A stretch of DNA of 64,000 nt from Bactrocera neohumeralis (Eukaryota; Arthropoda; Insecta; Diptera; Tephritidae), in NCBI RefSeq assembly GCF_024586455.1, contig NC_065920.1:15028144-15092143 (forward strand), written 5' to 3'. The position numbers were made by a program, and so were the translations under genes. The notes below the pieces were generated by a model that saw only the letters and a list, made by a program, of their open reading frames with translations, was not told the DNA's origin and ran no database searches. Shown here in pieces: positions 11,600 to 24,239 of the stretch (the stretch's first letter is position 1; each line of letters opens with the position of its first letter).

Positions 11600-11960
11600 A
11601 ACCACGAATTTTCTCTAATGGATCATTACGCATCCTCAGAGACGCCATACAGTGCGCACAGAAAACGCCTTTACTGCTGTGTAGCAGAGTATCGAAGATT
11701 GCCCGAATGAGCTCATCAGCCATCGCGCGAAACAAATGGGACACTATTATCGACTTCATGAAATATTTTTCAGAAGGATCTTGGTTTGCGATATTACAAA
11801 ATTGAACTCGTGCAAGCAGTTAATGGTGAATGCCGTAATAACGTTTTCCTTCCTGAATTGGATGATGTTCATATAGACGACCTTTTTTTTACCACCAATT
11901 TCTGAATAAAATAATTGAAAATTGGACGTCCCGGCTGGAATTTTTTTCAACCAGTCATGG
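11600..11960 (+). mobile_element. DDE transposase relic with internal deletion
   Basis: Plus-strand frames show two separated parts of one DDE transposase family fused together. TVRTENAFTAV and ISHRAKQMG (about 11650-11740), then KDLGLRYYKIELVQAV (about 11778-11825), are the helix-turn-helix half, ending where the family continues with VQELKP. Directly after, NGECRNNVF and LPELDDVHIDDLFF (about 11825-11890) are the block just before the second catalytic aspartate (usually NGERYR..LPELDD..DMWFQQDGATCHT). The part between, with the first catalytic aspartate, is missing. I read this as an internally deleted, non-functional copy. The same family occurs near 39.2 and 48.3 kb. Confidence 0.65.
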
Positions 11961-12289
11961 AACAGGCTTTCCCCGAAACAAGTTTTAAAATATAATAAAA
12001 AATCCTAATCCTTGTTTTAAAGCTAAATGCTTAGCAAAAACATTAAATTATGTGGGTTTTCGTTCTTCATAAAAATTCCTGTCCAAAAATTATCCTTTGT
12101 ATTGATGCGTGAAATTTTATGAGATATTTATCATTAACTTGTAATATTTGATTATTTGGCAAGTCATCCTTTCAGATTCAAATGGATGGAGAGTATAGAT
12201 TTGTTTACTAGACCATAGACTTGTTTTTCCTCAAAAACTCTTCCTCTATCTGTAACATGCTTATCAAGTTAGGTAGGCAGTTTGAATGT

Positions 12290-12920
12290 GGGGTATTGAG
12301 TATGGATCTACCATTTGGCTCGGACGCGGGATTATGGGATGAAGGCTGGCAATGCCTACGAGCAAATACCCCAGCATTTTCGAAGCAGAGGTATTCGTGA
12401 TCACCTCATGGGCAGAAAACGTACTAAGGAGAATGTCAATTAAACAACTGGAAGGAATTTGAAGTAACAACCAAGCTACACTGATGTGCAAAATCATTAT
12501 GAACAATCAAATCACAGGTATTGGAATGTGTCAGGAAACCAAAAGCTGTAAGCGAACGGAATAAAATTTGGCTACTTTGAGCTCCGGAATATACTTGAAT
12601 GACTATTCAAGGAAACAAAACAGCATATAAGCTTGCCTCGGTGCCGTCCTTTTGCAGTCTTTACTATAAAAGATGAACTGAGATATGAAGAAAAGGAAAA
12701 GTATTGCTTTGAGGGCTACAAAACCAGAAGACTTAAACATGCAAGTATTATTTTCTTTACAAAAATAAAATAAAATAAAAAGATTTCAGACATTACACTA
12801 CAGGCTACGTGAACATATGCACAGAATATAAATGAGCTCTGAGGGAACTTCTTGCTTCAGTGAGCAAAGACTCGAGACGCTGGCGCACATAATGTTGGAA
12901 TGCGATGCTATGACTAGATT
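12290..12920 (+). mobile_element. RNase H-region relic of a non-LTR retrotransposon
   Basis: Plus-strand reading gives PSIFEAEVFVITSWAENVLR (near 12360-12425), matching the CSVFQAEV..ELL block of retrotransposon RNase H, followed by SNNQATLM, a decayed DSQATL motif. Further on, 12790-12915 encodes LHYRLREHMHRI, SSEGTSCFSEQRLETLAHIM and LECDAMTR, the LTGH-to-LCECPAL zinc-knuckle region. Stops and shifts separate the parts, so this is a dead, 5'-truncated copy. Its sequence differs enough from the 2.8-kb and 15.3-kb copies that it is probably a separate subfamily. Confidence 0.68.
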
Positions 12921-15289
12921 TTTATATACATGTACATATATACACATATTTTATATTTTTCAAGGCTCTAGGATTGAACGAAAGAGTATGAAATAATTAA
13001 AGTAGAAATTAGACTTATGGTCGTGGCGCATATCTTCACTAATGCTCTACGTATTAGGAGTGAGGATTGAGATAGATTAATAATAGTGTGCGCTGATTAG
13101 AGACTTATTTCGAATGTTATATTATCAGAGACGCATTAAAGGTTAGGTATTGCTTTGATATAAGTGATCTCTATTGTTAATAGACCCTCATATTCGAAGT
13201 GATTAAATCGTCAACATTAGTCATAAATTCCGAATAATTAAAAAGAATTTCTAAAATATGTCAATTATTATATTCATACGAAATCAATCAAGAGTCTCTT
13301 AAAGAAGAAATTTTCATCAGAATTTCACTAGAATTGAGCAGCCTTACATACATACATCCACATACTCTGTGCACCTGTAAGCGTTGACTGTAAACACATT
13401 GGTGACTAAAGCTCAAACTTCAAGCTAAATGTGCAAATTTGCGCCTCCGCATACTTACATACCTACGCACATATATCTAGTATAAATACTTACATAAGCA
13501 ATTGCAAAATCTCACGCGTAGGTACAACACGCATATACTTATAACCAAGCTTCCATTTGAAGGAAGATGGGGTTATGTTTAATAAATGAGCATCAGCGGC
13601 AATGTAGAGTTGAAACAGCAACCGCTACAACGACTGCGTCGACGTCGGTGTCAGCGTTAGCGTTGCATACAATTACAACTGCCAGCGGCAGAACATCAAC
13701 TTTCAACAAAAGTTTCAATACGGCGCGCTGTCACAGGGTGCTTAATATCGTGTGGAGGTATTTTTGAAACTATGCACAGACACATATGTGAACATTAGGG
13801 TGGTTATTCAGAAACGTTTTGGTATTAAACTTATGCCTTGACTTCGTTACTTTATATGTAAGGTATAGTGAAAAGAAATTCACTGTTGTTTCATTAGATG
13901 ACTTTGGTAATCGATAGCTCGCTTTATATAAATGCAATCGGTTTCGTTCTATGGCATTATGAAGATAAAAATTTCAGTAAAATTTAGAGAAATTTGTGAT
14001 TGTCTGAACCTCAACGGTCAAAAAGTCTTCCAAAAATCTGAAAAAAAATTAATTTGCCTACAATTTACAACCACCCTTATGTACCAACACACGGCCACAC
14101 AAATGAGCATCTCAGCGGTTTTGATAACGAATGCCACATTATGCGCAGACAGCTGCGTCTGCTTTATGCCAAGCGCGTCTCGCAAATCGACAGCATGCGA
14201 AGCGTTACATTGGCCCCACATCACGCTTCAGACAGTGACAGTTAAGGCCAAAGAAGTACGGCTGAGTTCTCGTTATACCCTGAAGAACTTTTGCGCCGCC
14301 TAATATGTTTCGCGCATGCGAGCATGTACGCGTCGAGGTTACACGTGTGTCTGTGCGTGCACGGTGCTTGAGGTTAGCAGAGGCTACAGATACCCACACC
14401 TAAATCTAAATGTATAATCCCTGAATATATATGTGCATACCAAGTACGCATCTAGCTGCATCAGAGGGCAAACACACGCGGTTGAGTGACACATTAAACG
14501 AAAGGGGGAACGTCTGTCTGCGAGTTTCGAATTTTCCATAGACATGTGCACATCCACGCTATGTGAGCGTCTGCTTTGCTTCGTGCAGGTAGACACTGGC
14601 ACACATACGCCGCTATTTATAAAGTGTGCACATTTGGAAGTGGCTCACTGTCACAAGACGAGTATGTCACATATTTGTAGGTCGGTTTGTGTAAATTGAC
14701 GTAAATAACTCACTAGATTTTCGTATAGAATGATGACATTTAATAATATCAAGCATTAAGTTGAAGTTTTTGATGTTTTTATTAATTTTCGGTACCATAG
14801 TGATACAAATCGATATTTGGGCTTAACGAGGAGAGTAAAACAGAACTGGATGTTAGATTAAACGAGGCAATAGGCTGATTCTCGATAGGCATGTCAGACT
14901 TGAACAAAATGTTTTAAGGTGGATTGAACACTCGCCTAGCTATTTAGTGGAAAGTGTTAGAACTTATTGCTTAAGTACAGCTCTTCTCAAAAGCGGGTCA
15001 GTCAGGAAGGCAGCGACGAGAAAATGGCACCCAAACTTCATACAGAGAACTCCGACATCGATATTTTGTGATGAAAATTGATCCACAACCGTTTAACTTT
15101 TGAACTGACTAAACATATGATGAAGCTGAATAGTAACGCATCCTAACTTGGAGGAGTATGATTAAAATTTTTAGATTGATATTATTCGTAGCATTATTTT
15201 TTTTAAGTTCAACCGAATTTTCATAACCGCGAAGTTTTGACAGTCCATTTTTTAAATTTATTTGATTTTATGAAATATATATATGATCA
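12921..15289. other. non-coding stretch
   Basis: No gene recognised. The 13567-13767 frame (threonine/alanine-rich) and the overlapping frames at 13932-14602 lack domain signatures. A GC-richer patch with CA/GT words lies at 14050-14650. Confidence 0.5.
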
Positions 15290-15770
15290 AAATCAGACTA
15301 GTGTGGGTGCCGTGTCTAAGAGGGACCGCTGGCTACAACAAAACCGCTAAGCTAGCTGGAGTGGACACCTCTGCCCCGCTCAAGTTAAAAAGGGTACGAG
15401 TTGATTGCTATCTAGCACTGGACCAACGGCCTTCTCGTGCGCTTAGCAGGCGGTGATCGACGACCTGCTCCCATGCGATTGCAAGAACCTTTTGACTTAG
15501 AATATAGAAGATCTACTGAACTACGGTTTTTACTTTACATTGTCCACAAGGGATTCGTGATCAGTCAAATTGTCAAAGTTGTATGGAAAATGGTGAGATG
15601 GCCGCATCTAGGAACCTTCTCCTTAGCTGTCCAGCCCTTGCAATACTGAGCTTGAAATATCTCGGCAATCTTATCTTGGGCGAACCAGACGACATTTCCC
15701 AAACTGTCATTGGCCATCTCAACAAATGTGTGATAGGCTCAAAACGCTTTGTCTTTGACTCGTAAGGATC
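15290..15770 (+). mobile_element. C-terminal RNase H relic of a non-LTR retrotransposon
   Basis: From about 15294 the plus strand reads IRLVWVPCLRGTAGYNKTAK, a slightly decayed version of the RNase H signature (L-WVPGH-G--GN--AD). The knuckle follows at 15570-15640 with CMENGEM and LLLSCPALAIL. Then come LKYLGNLILGEPDDISQTVI and GHLNKCVIGSKRFVFDS with its stop at 15763-15765, the natural C-terminus. The last 60 codons are in one open frame, so this copy is among the better preserved. The key His of the GH motif is lost (CL). A mariner relic begins almost immediately after the stop. Confidence 0.8.
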
Positions 15771-15799
15771 TTATGTTTATTCTATTCCAAATCAGCTTT

Positions 15800-16060
15800 A
15801 GAACCCATGTTCTAATCTATCCGAGTGAGATCATAGGTGACGAGTCATGGATCTTTGAGTATGATCTCGACTCAAAGAGGCAACCTTTTAGACGACAGAG
15901 GGGATCCAAGTAGCGTGTCCCTCGGCCCTAAAGGCAATTCCGGAGAATGCCTTCCGTGACGACTTCAATTCTTGGAAATCTCGCTGGCAGTGCTGTATCG
16001 ACGCAGAAGGAGCCTTTTTTGAAAGTTTTTAAAGAATTGTAACGGTTCTCTCCATAGATC
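15800..16060 (+). mobile_element. mariner-like transposase relic, core deleted
   Basis: The plus strand encodes IIGDESWIFEYDLDSKRQP (near 15828-15885), the first catalytic aspartate block of mariner transposases (usually TGDESW--YDPETK-QS). Soon after, near 15955-16025, it encodes FNSWKSRWQCCIDAEGAFFE, the C-terminal block (usually W--RW--CI---G-YFEG). The stretch between, with the HDNAPSHT and YSPDLAP-D motifs and so the second and third catalytic aspartates, is missing. This is an internally deleted fossil. No terminal inverted repeats were identified with certainty. Confidence 0.7.
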
Positions 16061-17149
16061 ACGAAATCTGTTTTTCCTCGAAAATTTTATTTTATAAATT
16101 TTGATTCATACATGACTAGTTAATTTGATAAATAGAAACCGGTCCTACCACCGCTTAAAGCCCACTTACGATATTATTCTTCCTCTTACTGGTTTTGTAA
16201 TCATCTGAGTTTTGCCCTTGTTTTCCCGTCTATCAACATTTCCAGCCCTTTGCCTTGAGTTATGTCTGTGCCTCTCGGACTCATTTGCCAAATATGCCTT
16301 AAACTCGCTTGTTCGTTTTTATATAATATCTTTTTACAAGTAATTCGCATTCTTTAGCCATTTCGGTGATTCAACTCTCATCAAATAACTTTAATGTGTG
16401 CAAGAAAGATATTGTATTGCAATAACATCATATTTTATTGCAACAGTCTACGACAATCTGGCCACAAACTGTGCAGCTTACACAGCTGCTAAACTTTTTC
16501 ATAAGCACACATACACATTCAGCAACACATTTATGCGGTTTAAAGCAAATACACTGGAAATTTGTTAAAACGATTGTGCCATATGAAATTGATGTCACTC
16601 TAGCGCTTGTAAAACTGCTTTCGCAGGCACTTCAAATTCGGTAATCGATTTTTTCAGTGTATTTAATACATTTGTGGACGCGTATAATGCACACATCATG
16701 AAATTTTATTTTATTTGGTTTCTATTGGTATGTTTAACGCAATTCTATTGCTGCTACTTGTGAAATTATCCCTAGTAAACTCAAAAATATCCATAAGTTG
16801 GTATGTGTAACCAAAATCATAAAGAAAATCCATTTAATGCAATGCTTATGTTTGTATGAGAATTACTCGTTCTTGAAGTAATCATTATGCTGAAACGGTT
16901 TTGCAAATGTCCATTAAATTGTGATTGCGTGTGCTGCAAAATGTATGATTGCTTAAATTGTTCGCTTAATATTTGAGAAGATTTCAAGCAGACGATGTGT
17001 GAAACGAATTTTTAACGGGCAATATAGTACATTGTCGGCAAAGTGTACATTGCGTATGAGTAACATCGAACTTATGGTATGAAACGCTTGTATGAGTTCT
17101 CAGCATATGATATGTATGTATAAATTCAAATAAGTATAACTTGCAAACT
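16061..17149. other. AT-rich non-coding stretch
   Basis: Nothing recognisable on either strand. A GCGTATGAGTAACAT word near 17053 resembles the unit duplicated at 1478-1665. Confidence 0.5.
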
Positions 17150-17745
17150 AAATGTTCTATTCAAAACGTTAACAGCTCATTTTTTGTAGAGCAAAATCCT
17201 GTTTTAAAGATCCTTTTTCGTTTAAATTGTATATTTACGTGCATAATAGATTCCATGCAAGAATTTACTTATGACCGTTCAGTTTGTATGACAGCCATAT
17301 GATATAGTAGTCCGATCTGAAAAATATCTTTACAAATTACACCCCATCTTAGCGTAATAATCCGTATCCAAATTTTATATAGATATCTTGTGAAATAAAA
17401 AATGTTTCCATACAAGAACTTAATTTTGATCGGTCAGTGTGTATGAGTGTTATATGCTCTGATGGTCTGATCTGGTAATTTTTTTCGGATATTGTGATGT
17501 TGCTTTGAAAAATAATCCGTGCCAAATTTGGTGAAGATTTCTTGTCAAATAAAGAAGGTTTCTATACAAAAATTTGATTTTGACCACTCAGGTTGTATAA
17601 CAGCTATATAAAAAAAAATTACGGATATTGCAATAAATTCTTGAATAATAATTCATACTAAGTTTTCAGAAGATTTTCAGATCTTTTGGGTGTTTTTAAC
17701 ATCGTGGCAAACTTAATATTTATATACTATACTGTAAAGGGTATA
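17150..17745 (+). mobile_element. Helitron/DINE-like element with about 150-bp tandem units
   Basis: Three decayed tandem units are recognised by CAGTTTGTATGACAGCCATA..TAGTAGTCCGATCTG (near 17280) and its variants near 17435 and 17590, each followed by a stretch ending TTTCCATACAAGAAC. After the last unit comes a tail with GTGGCAAACTTAATAT (near 17704) and an AAGGGTAT terminus (17737-17744), matching the tails near 22735 and 62725. No protein is encoded. The arrangement (tandem core, then unique tail) resembles non-autonomous Helitrons with central tandem repeats. That class assignment is inference; the shared structure is seen. Confidence 0.6.
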
Positions 17746-18740
17746 TCAAAATTGTCCTGGGTAATAGCGGACATCTACAAATTATACTATATACATATAT
17801 GTATGGATTTTATGTATATTATTATATCTAATATCACAAAGGCAAAACGTGCGATCACCTTTCTCTCACTTTCACTCGGTTTCACAATACTGAGCTGTAT
17901 GCCCCTATAAAGTTATATGAATAAACCGTATATACATACTTTACATACTTAAATCAGCATTTCAAATACTTTTTATTTATGACTTCACTGCATATGCAGT
18001 AAGTTCACACTTATACGTATGTACGTAAATGTACACATATGAGACTTTATTTATGCGCTTGTATTTATCTAGCTGCTGTCAATTTGCTTTACCTTTTCAC
18101 ACTTTCGCCGAGTGACTTGTTGCGATTTTTCGTCATCGCTTCTGCGTTTTGGCATTTCGTTCAATTTATTCAAGCGACAGCGACGTGCAACATCAACAAA
18201 TACCAGCAATCAATCTGTCGCGCGCTTGCCGTTTTTCACATTTTTCAAGAACACACGTATGCATGTATGTATGTCAGTATGTGTTGTATTCGCACGAGTA
18301 TAAATCAAATTTCATATGTGCAAATATGCGCGTGAAGTTATTTGTTTAACTTGTTTCTATTTTGCTTATGCAATGTTATCTAAAGTAAAGAGTGGGCTTC
18401 ATATTCGATATATTTGATAAATCACTTTCTTCATGAAATACAAATTCATGACTCGGTTGACGCAATTTAATATTTAGTATGAGTATTTGAAACATTGTAG
18501 GCATGTTTTAAATTTATTATATGGAAGTGTTTTTGAAATTTAATACTATAATTTCGTAGGCACCACAAATAAAGACATTTAGTGGATTTTCCATTTCGAA
18601 ACTGTGAGAAATTTTTCGGGAGCTTTGAGTTTTATTATCGAACTTCCTACCACTGATGCACCTATGCAGCTTTTCCCTCAATCACATTCTCGTTATTAAA
18701 TAAAAATGTAAAAATCTATTGTTGTGCTCTTCCTATAGTT
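17746..18740. other. non-coding stretch
   Basis: No gene recognised. The 98-codon plus frame at 18039-18335 overlaps two others and has no motif. The block at 18040-18300 is somewhat GC-richer. Confidence 0.5.
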
Positions 18741-19262
18741 TTCTGATCGCTATGTGAGCTTTTCCAAGTGTGATGAGCTTTTTCGAGTACTATGCAAGCT
18801 TTTTGTGAACTTTGTGAGCTTTTCCGAGTGCTATATAAGCTTTTCCGAGAGCTATATGAGCTTTTCCGACTGCCATACAAGCTTTTCAAAGTATTATGTA
18901 AGCTTTTTCAAGGGGTTTGTGAGCTTTATAGAGAAAAATCAAATATTCAAATATCTTTTGTCGTCTGCTCTTCACAGATTTCGCGTCTAACATGTGGGCT
19001 TTTCCGAGTGCTATGTGAAATTTTAAGAGTATTACGTATGCCTTTTCGAGAGCTTTGGCGAGCATCTCCAAGTGCCATGTAAGTTTTTTCAAAAGCTATG
19101 TCAGCTTTTCCGAGAGCTTTATAAGCTTTTCCCCACCTATGTGAGCTTTCACTAGAAAAATCAAATATTCAAATCTCTTTACAGATTTTCCGAATACTAT
19201 GTGAGCATTTCCGAGTAATATGTGACCATTCCCGAGCGCTAAGCACAGCTTTTTCTAATAAA
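18741..19262. repeat. GAGCTTTTCC minisatellite with higher-order repeat
   Basis: Fifteen or more degenerate units of about 20-24 bases, consensus near GAGCTTTTCCGAGTGCTATGT, run head to tail. A spacer AGAAAAATCAAATATTCAAAT occurs at 18932 and again at 19154, so the array also has a 222-base higher-order period. The unit yields unrelated serine/phenylalanine- or leucine-rich frames on the plus strand (18754-19082), which I take as a by-product of the repeat and not a gene. Confidence 0.85.
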
Positions 19263-21807
19263 ATGTGTAATATGTCTATACATATATATTTGCTGAAGAT
19301 CATCACAGAAAAGAAAGCTTTATAATTATAAAGTGTAAAAATATGGAGAAATGTAACGAGTACAAAAAACGTTAGACGAGTTAAAGACAACCATAATAAC
19401 GGTAAAATAGGAGAAGAAAGAAAAGAAGAAACAAATAAGGAAGAGCTAAGATTTACTGGATAAGGTTTAATTTGCTTATATCGGGATTTCCGTATATACG
19501 CACTTGGTTGTCAAATATTTTAAATGAATTTGTTATTTGCTTTGTGGGGCGGATAGCTTTTATCTTGTTGTTAATCAGTTCTCGAGGTATGATGCTAGAA
19601 GTTATTGAGGTGCAGCTTTTCTCTTCAAAGATCTTCCATGTCAGAGAGATTGTATCGGAGTTGGCTTAAATATGGTAAATAAATATAATATTTTATGATT
19701 GAAATTTAATATTTTTTTACTGACTGAAAATCTCTTAACAAAAGCTTGTTAATTCAATGTTAGAGTTGCACAATGAGCTCAAAGAACTTACACTCAAATG
19801 GAAGGTATTTATGAACTGAGTAGAGCACACGCTGATAACTAGCTGACAGACTGACAGCGAATGTAAAGTAATGGCCAATCAAGCATTCACAGAAGAAATC
19901 GTATGTATGTGTGTGTGTGCGTGTGTGAGTTGCAAATATAAAATAGGAATTCCTTAAGCTCAGTTTAAGGCGCTTACTACAAAGCGCATGCAGATGAAGC
20001 AACGCAGCAGGGGGGTTGAAATATACTAGTACTTGTAGGAGGGAAAGCTTATGAGTATCAGTTGATGTCTAAGCATACAAGCGCATTTATTTGGCTATGT
20101 GTGCGCGCCATATGATACACAAATGAGTGCATAGATACAGATTTAGTTAAGTTATCTAGTCACGAATATGGCGCTTTGCCGAACGGTACACAAAGCGGGG
20201 ATTGTCTGCTTTTATTACGACGACAAGAGCAGACGGAAAAGAGAGCTTACAAGCTTGCCAAGAAGTTGCTGCATAGTACTTTAGAACGGATAGTTGCCAA
20301 AGCACCCATATGTGTGTGTGTGTGTTGTATGCGTGTCTTAAGGTTACGCACGACAAAGTGGACAAGTAGCGAATGTGTGTGTGGGTAGGGGGTGTGTGTC
20401 AAGTAGCCATTTTCGTAGCTAAAGCGATTTGCATGCAGAGCACATGCTTTGTATGATTTTTCGCGTAAATAATACATTTCCATGCTGCTGTCATGAGCGT
20501 CTTCATGGCTTCAGCGAGCAATAAAATATAAATACATTACTGCGCCGTTAAGTGGGTGTGCAGCGGCAAATGAAATGCGTACTCTTTACTTTGGCTTTCA
20601 CAGCGAGCATGTGAATAAAAGTAAAGTAACACTAATAAATATAAAACAGAGCTTTGAAAACAAGCAACGGCTTGGCGCGTTATGACCGCAGCGTGACACA
20701 TATGGATATGACCCCCCGCGTTCACAGCACGCATGTGTATAGCAAATTTATACTTTTTACGCACAACAGCTCCCGCTATAACTGTACGAGTGCAAAACTA
20801 TTGACTTATGCAAATAGCGTGCAGCTTACGCGCGCTACACATGCATATGAAGCGCTTAATCCCTGCTAAAATAATATTATGCTGCTGCCAAAGGATCTCT
20901 GGCGTACAATCGCGTCTTCTTAAAGACTCCTGCATGCACGCACACATACGCGCGCAAGTGAAAGCGCAACTCACGTTTAAAGCTTTGAAAGAAAAACAAC
21001 AAGAACTCTATTGAACAGATGAGTGAGTGCGGCAAGTGCTGTCAATGGGAAAATCTGCAGCGTCGCATGAAAATATGATGAGCTGTAATTTGATTGACAT
21101 CGCTGATATTATCAGCCAACGTAATGCTGTCGATATTGCCAAACACATACGCTCACAGCTGCACAACAACAACAACAGCATAAGCGCCTTATACACACTT
21201 GCTCCCAGCGCGACGTTGTCTTGCGCTTTGCCACCTTTCGCCTAAGTTTTGCGATAAGTTTTCACTCTATGACTTGTCAATCATGGCGCATCAATTGAGC
21301 TTAAAAATATTCAATAGCTGCAATTTGTATGTGTGTGTATTCGTATGTGGCTGCGTTCTCAGCAAGTTTCTCACATGAGCGAGGCAAAAGTCACACAAAT
21401 TTAGTAGTTGCTTTCACGTTTTGTTAGTTGACAGCTCAATGCCTTTCGCTTGCGATTGATTTATGATGCCTACGACGCAGCCACACATGCACAAACCCAT
21501 ACAAGTTGCTCGTGTGTGTGTGTGTGCAATGTCATTGAGTTATCGCTAGCTATGCATTTCGTATATGCTTTTAGCATTATTAATATATGTAATCAAGAGT
21601 TAAAAGCAGCGTCGCAAAGCCATTTGTCAAACGTAGAAATTCCCCTTTTCAATTATGGTAGTTTATAGATACTGTTTTTTCTATTTACAGTAGTGAGTTG
21701 CTTTTAATGGCAAGATATTGCTTATGTCATTTCAGGGCTCCAATTTTATTACTTGAGTCAGAAATATAAATTCTATGCTGCTTTAATAATATTAATGTAT
21801 ATTCAAG
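19263..21807. other. largely unique non-coding block
   Basis: No coding region recognised. From about 19900 to 21700 the DNA is richer in GC and in CA/GT runs, with many short overlapping frames and none that looks selected. This is a candidate area for conserved regulatory DNA. Confidence 0.5.
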
Positions 21808-22755
21808 GTGAAAATCCTTCACAAATACAAAAGATTCCTCAGAGAACTTGATTTTGATTGGTTAGATTGTATGGCAGCTATATGCTATAGTTATCCGATC
21901 TGAACAATTTTTTCGCATATTGCACTGCTGCTTTCGGTTATAATTTATACCAAATTTCTTGAATATATCTCGCCAATGAAAACGTTTTCCTTATAAAATT
22001 GATTCCGATATTTCAGTTTGTAAGGCAGCTATGCTATATTGATCCGATCTGCACAATTTTTTCGTATATTACACTGATGCCTTAGGCAACAATCTACTCC
22101 AAATGTTGTGAAGATATCTCGACAAATGAAGAAGTTATCCATACAAGCACTTCATATCGAAAGTTCAGTTTGTATGGCAGCTATATAATATAGTAATCCG
22201 ATCTTTACAATTTCTTCAGAGATTTCACCATTACCTTTGGCAATGATCCATGCGAAATATTGTGAAAATATTTTGACAAATGAAAAAGTTTTTCATATAA
22301 AGACTTGAGTTTGATCGGTCAGTTTGTATGGCAGCTATACCCTATAGTGATCCTATCTGAACAATTTCTTCGAATATCGCACTACAGCTTTGGACAATAA
22401 TTTATACCAAATTTCTTGAAGATATCTCGCCAAATGAAAGAGTTTTCGATACAAGCATTTAACTCCGATCGTCCGCTTGTATAGCAGCTACATATGTATA
22501 TGCTACGATGATCCGATCTGAACAATTTCTTCGTAAAATGCATCATTGTCTTAAATAAGAACCCACTCCAAACCTCTTGCAGATATCTTATCTAATGTAG
22601 GGCAGCTATATGCTCAGAGTACCTCATGTATACAGGCCGACAAACCAACAGCTCATCAACATGATCATTTATATTGGTATATCCTTATAGAGTCTTCGAC
22701 TTCCCCCTTTTGGTCTAACAAAGCAAACAACTTGGCAAACTTGAAACACCTTGTT
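21808..22755 (+). mobile_element. Helitron/DINE-like element, six tandem units plus tail
   Basis: The best copy of the family. The array begins with CCTTCACAAATACAAAAG (21815), similar to the start of the array at 27615. Units of about 150 bases follow, each carrying TTTGTATGGCAGCTAT..ATCCGATCTG near 21866, 22015, 22170, 22322 and 22472, with a truncated one near 22603. Between them run the conserved words GAAGATATCTCG, CAAATGAA and TACAAG. After the array comes a unique tail, AGCTCATCAACATGATCATT near 22653 and CTTGGCAAACTTGAAACACC near 22731, parallel to the tail at 62665-62760. No open reading frame is present, so it would be non-autonomous. Confidence 0.68.
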
Positions 22756-24239
22756 GTAGATACAAAAATGAAATAGATAGTCATATAACCATGGAAAATA
22801 CCGACAAATAATATTTATTTTATTTTCTCTACAAACCTTGACCAGCCTTAAAATACCTTAAGTTCACTATAAATATCAGCAATACTATAACTAATAACAC
22901 AGTAAATTCATCGAGCGCAATCACATTAGCCTGCAGCGCATGCCATAATAGAAGTCACTCAGAAAGCCATGACACTGGATAAGCCGCCATATTTACTAGA
23001 CAAATATGTGAATATGCAGTTGTGCGCGTCACTTTTTGGACAATGTAAATATTTACACTTCACCAGCGCCTTGCTCATCATAACCATTAAAGTGTATTAT
23101 ATTTTTGCACCTCATTCCCTCCCTTGAGAGCCGTCATGTGCTTTAAGGCCACCTTTGGCATAAAATATGAATATCTGCCAGAAGCTGTGACACTTTGACA
23201 AGTGAGCTTTGAAATTTTTGACATTTTTCAAATTGACAAGTTAGTAAGTAAATGTGGTGGAAATTTGTTTATAATGAAGCCAGGCAATCAAAGTGAATTT
23301 GAAAGTGTCTATGTGTGTGTAAAATGAGATCGAAAGTTCAGGTTTTCTATAAATTATGCAAAGCTTAATTCCATTATGTATTTATGACACAGTTTTTCAT
23401 ATCTAGTTTCGGTTACATTGTGGTATTTTTTCTATTGTTTTATTGTGTTTTATCACTTGTTGTTTATTTATTACTCTTCTTAGTTCATTTGGCAGTCACT
23501 GTGTGATGTTCAACGATAGCAGGAAGTTGATATACAATTCGAAATTAATTATTTATTATAAAATTAATTATTTGTATTTAATTGATATTATTTTGATGAT
23601 TAGCATAATATTTTAAACAAAAAAACTTTTATCTCTTTGAAGAAAAAACTTTTTGCTCTTGTCTTATCTTCATCTTATTTGATATTAATCCCCACTCAGT
23701 TCAATAAAAAAAGCAAATCGTTCATACTATTTTCGGTCCATTGGCAGCATTAACAGACCTTAAGCGTTTTTAACGTGTTTAACGAGTCCTTGCATTAGAC
23801 CGTCGCTTATGCAAATACAATTGACCGGAAGGAGCAAATTGCGACACACATAGCTTTCTCTCTTCCTTTACTTTATACCATATCTTTACTTATACCAGCT
23901 ACCTGACATTTTTTGCGGTATCATACCGGCTAAGTGAGGTAGGTTAACTGCTCCGCTGCATTACTTCCATGAAATTTATAGCCTTCTGATTATGTTATGG
24001 CAGTTAAGTTGTGGAGAAAATTTGAATTATGTGAGTATAAACGATTTCTGGTAATATGTAAATTCCGCTTCCTAAGGAAATCGCAACTTAGCAGTTTTCA
24101 CAGGCTGCCGTTGAAGGATTTTTGTTCAGCAACCGGTTTTCTTGAAGGTGACCATTGCTATGAAAAATATTATTTTACTCATTTCTCTGCGTGTGACATT
24201 AGAGCTGAAAAGAATTAGTTTATAATAATATATGAATAG
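22756..24239. other. AT-rich non-coding stretch
   Basis: No gene or mobile element recognised. Confidence 0.5.

Noticed and set aside
18754..19082. Ser/Phe-rich and Leu-rich plus frames as repetitive proteins
   Set aside because: They come from a minisatellite unit of about 21-24 bases, and the frames are interrupted as soon as unit length varies.
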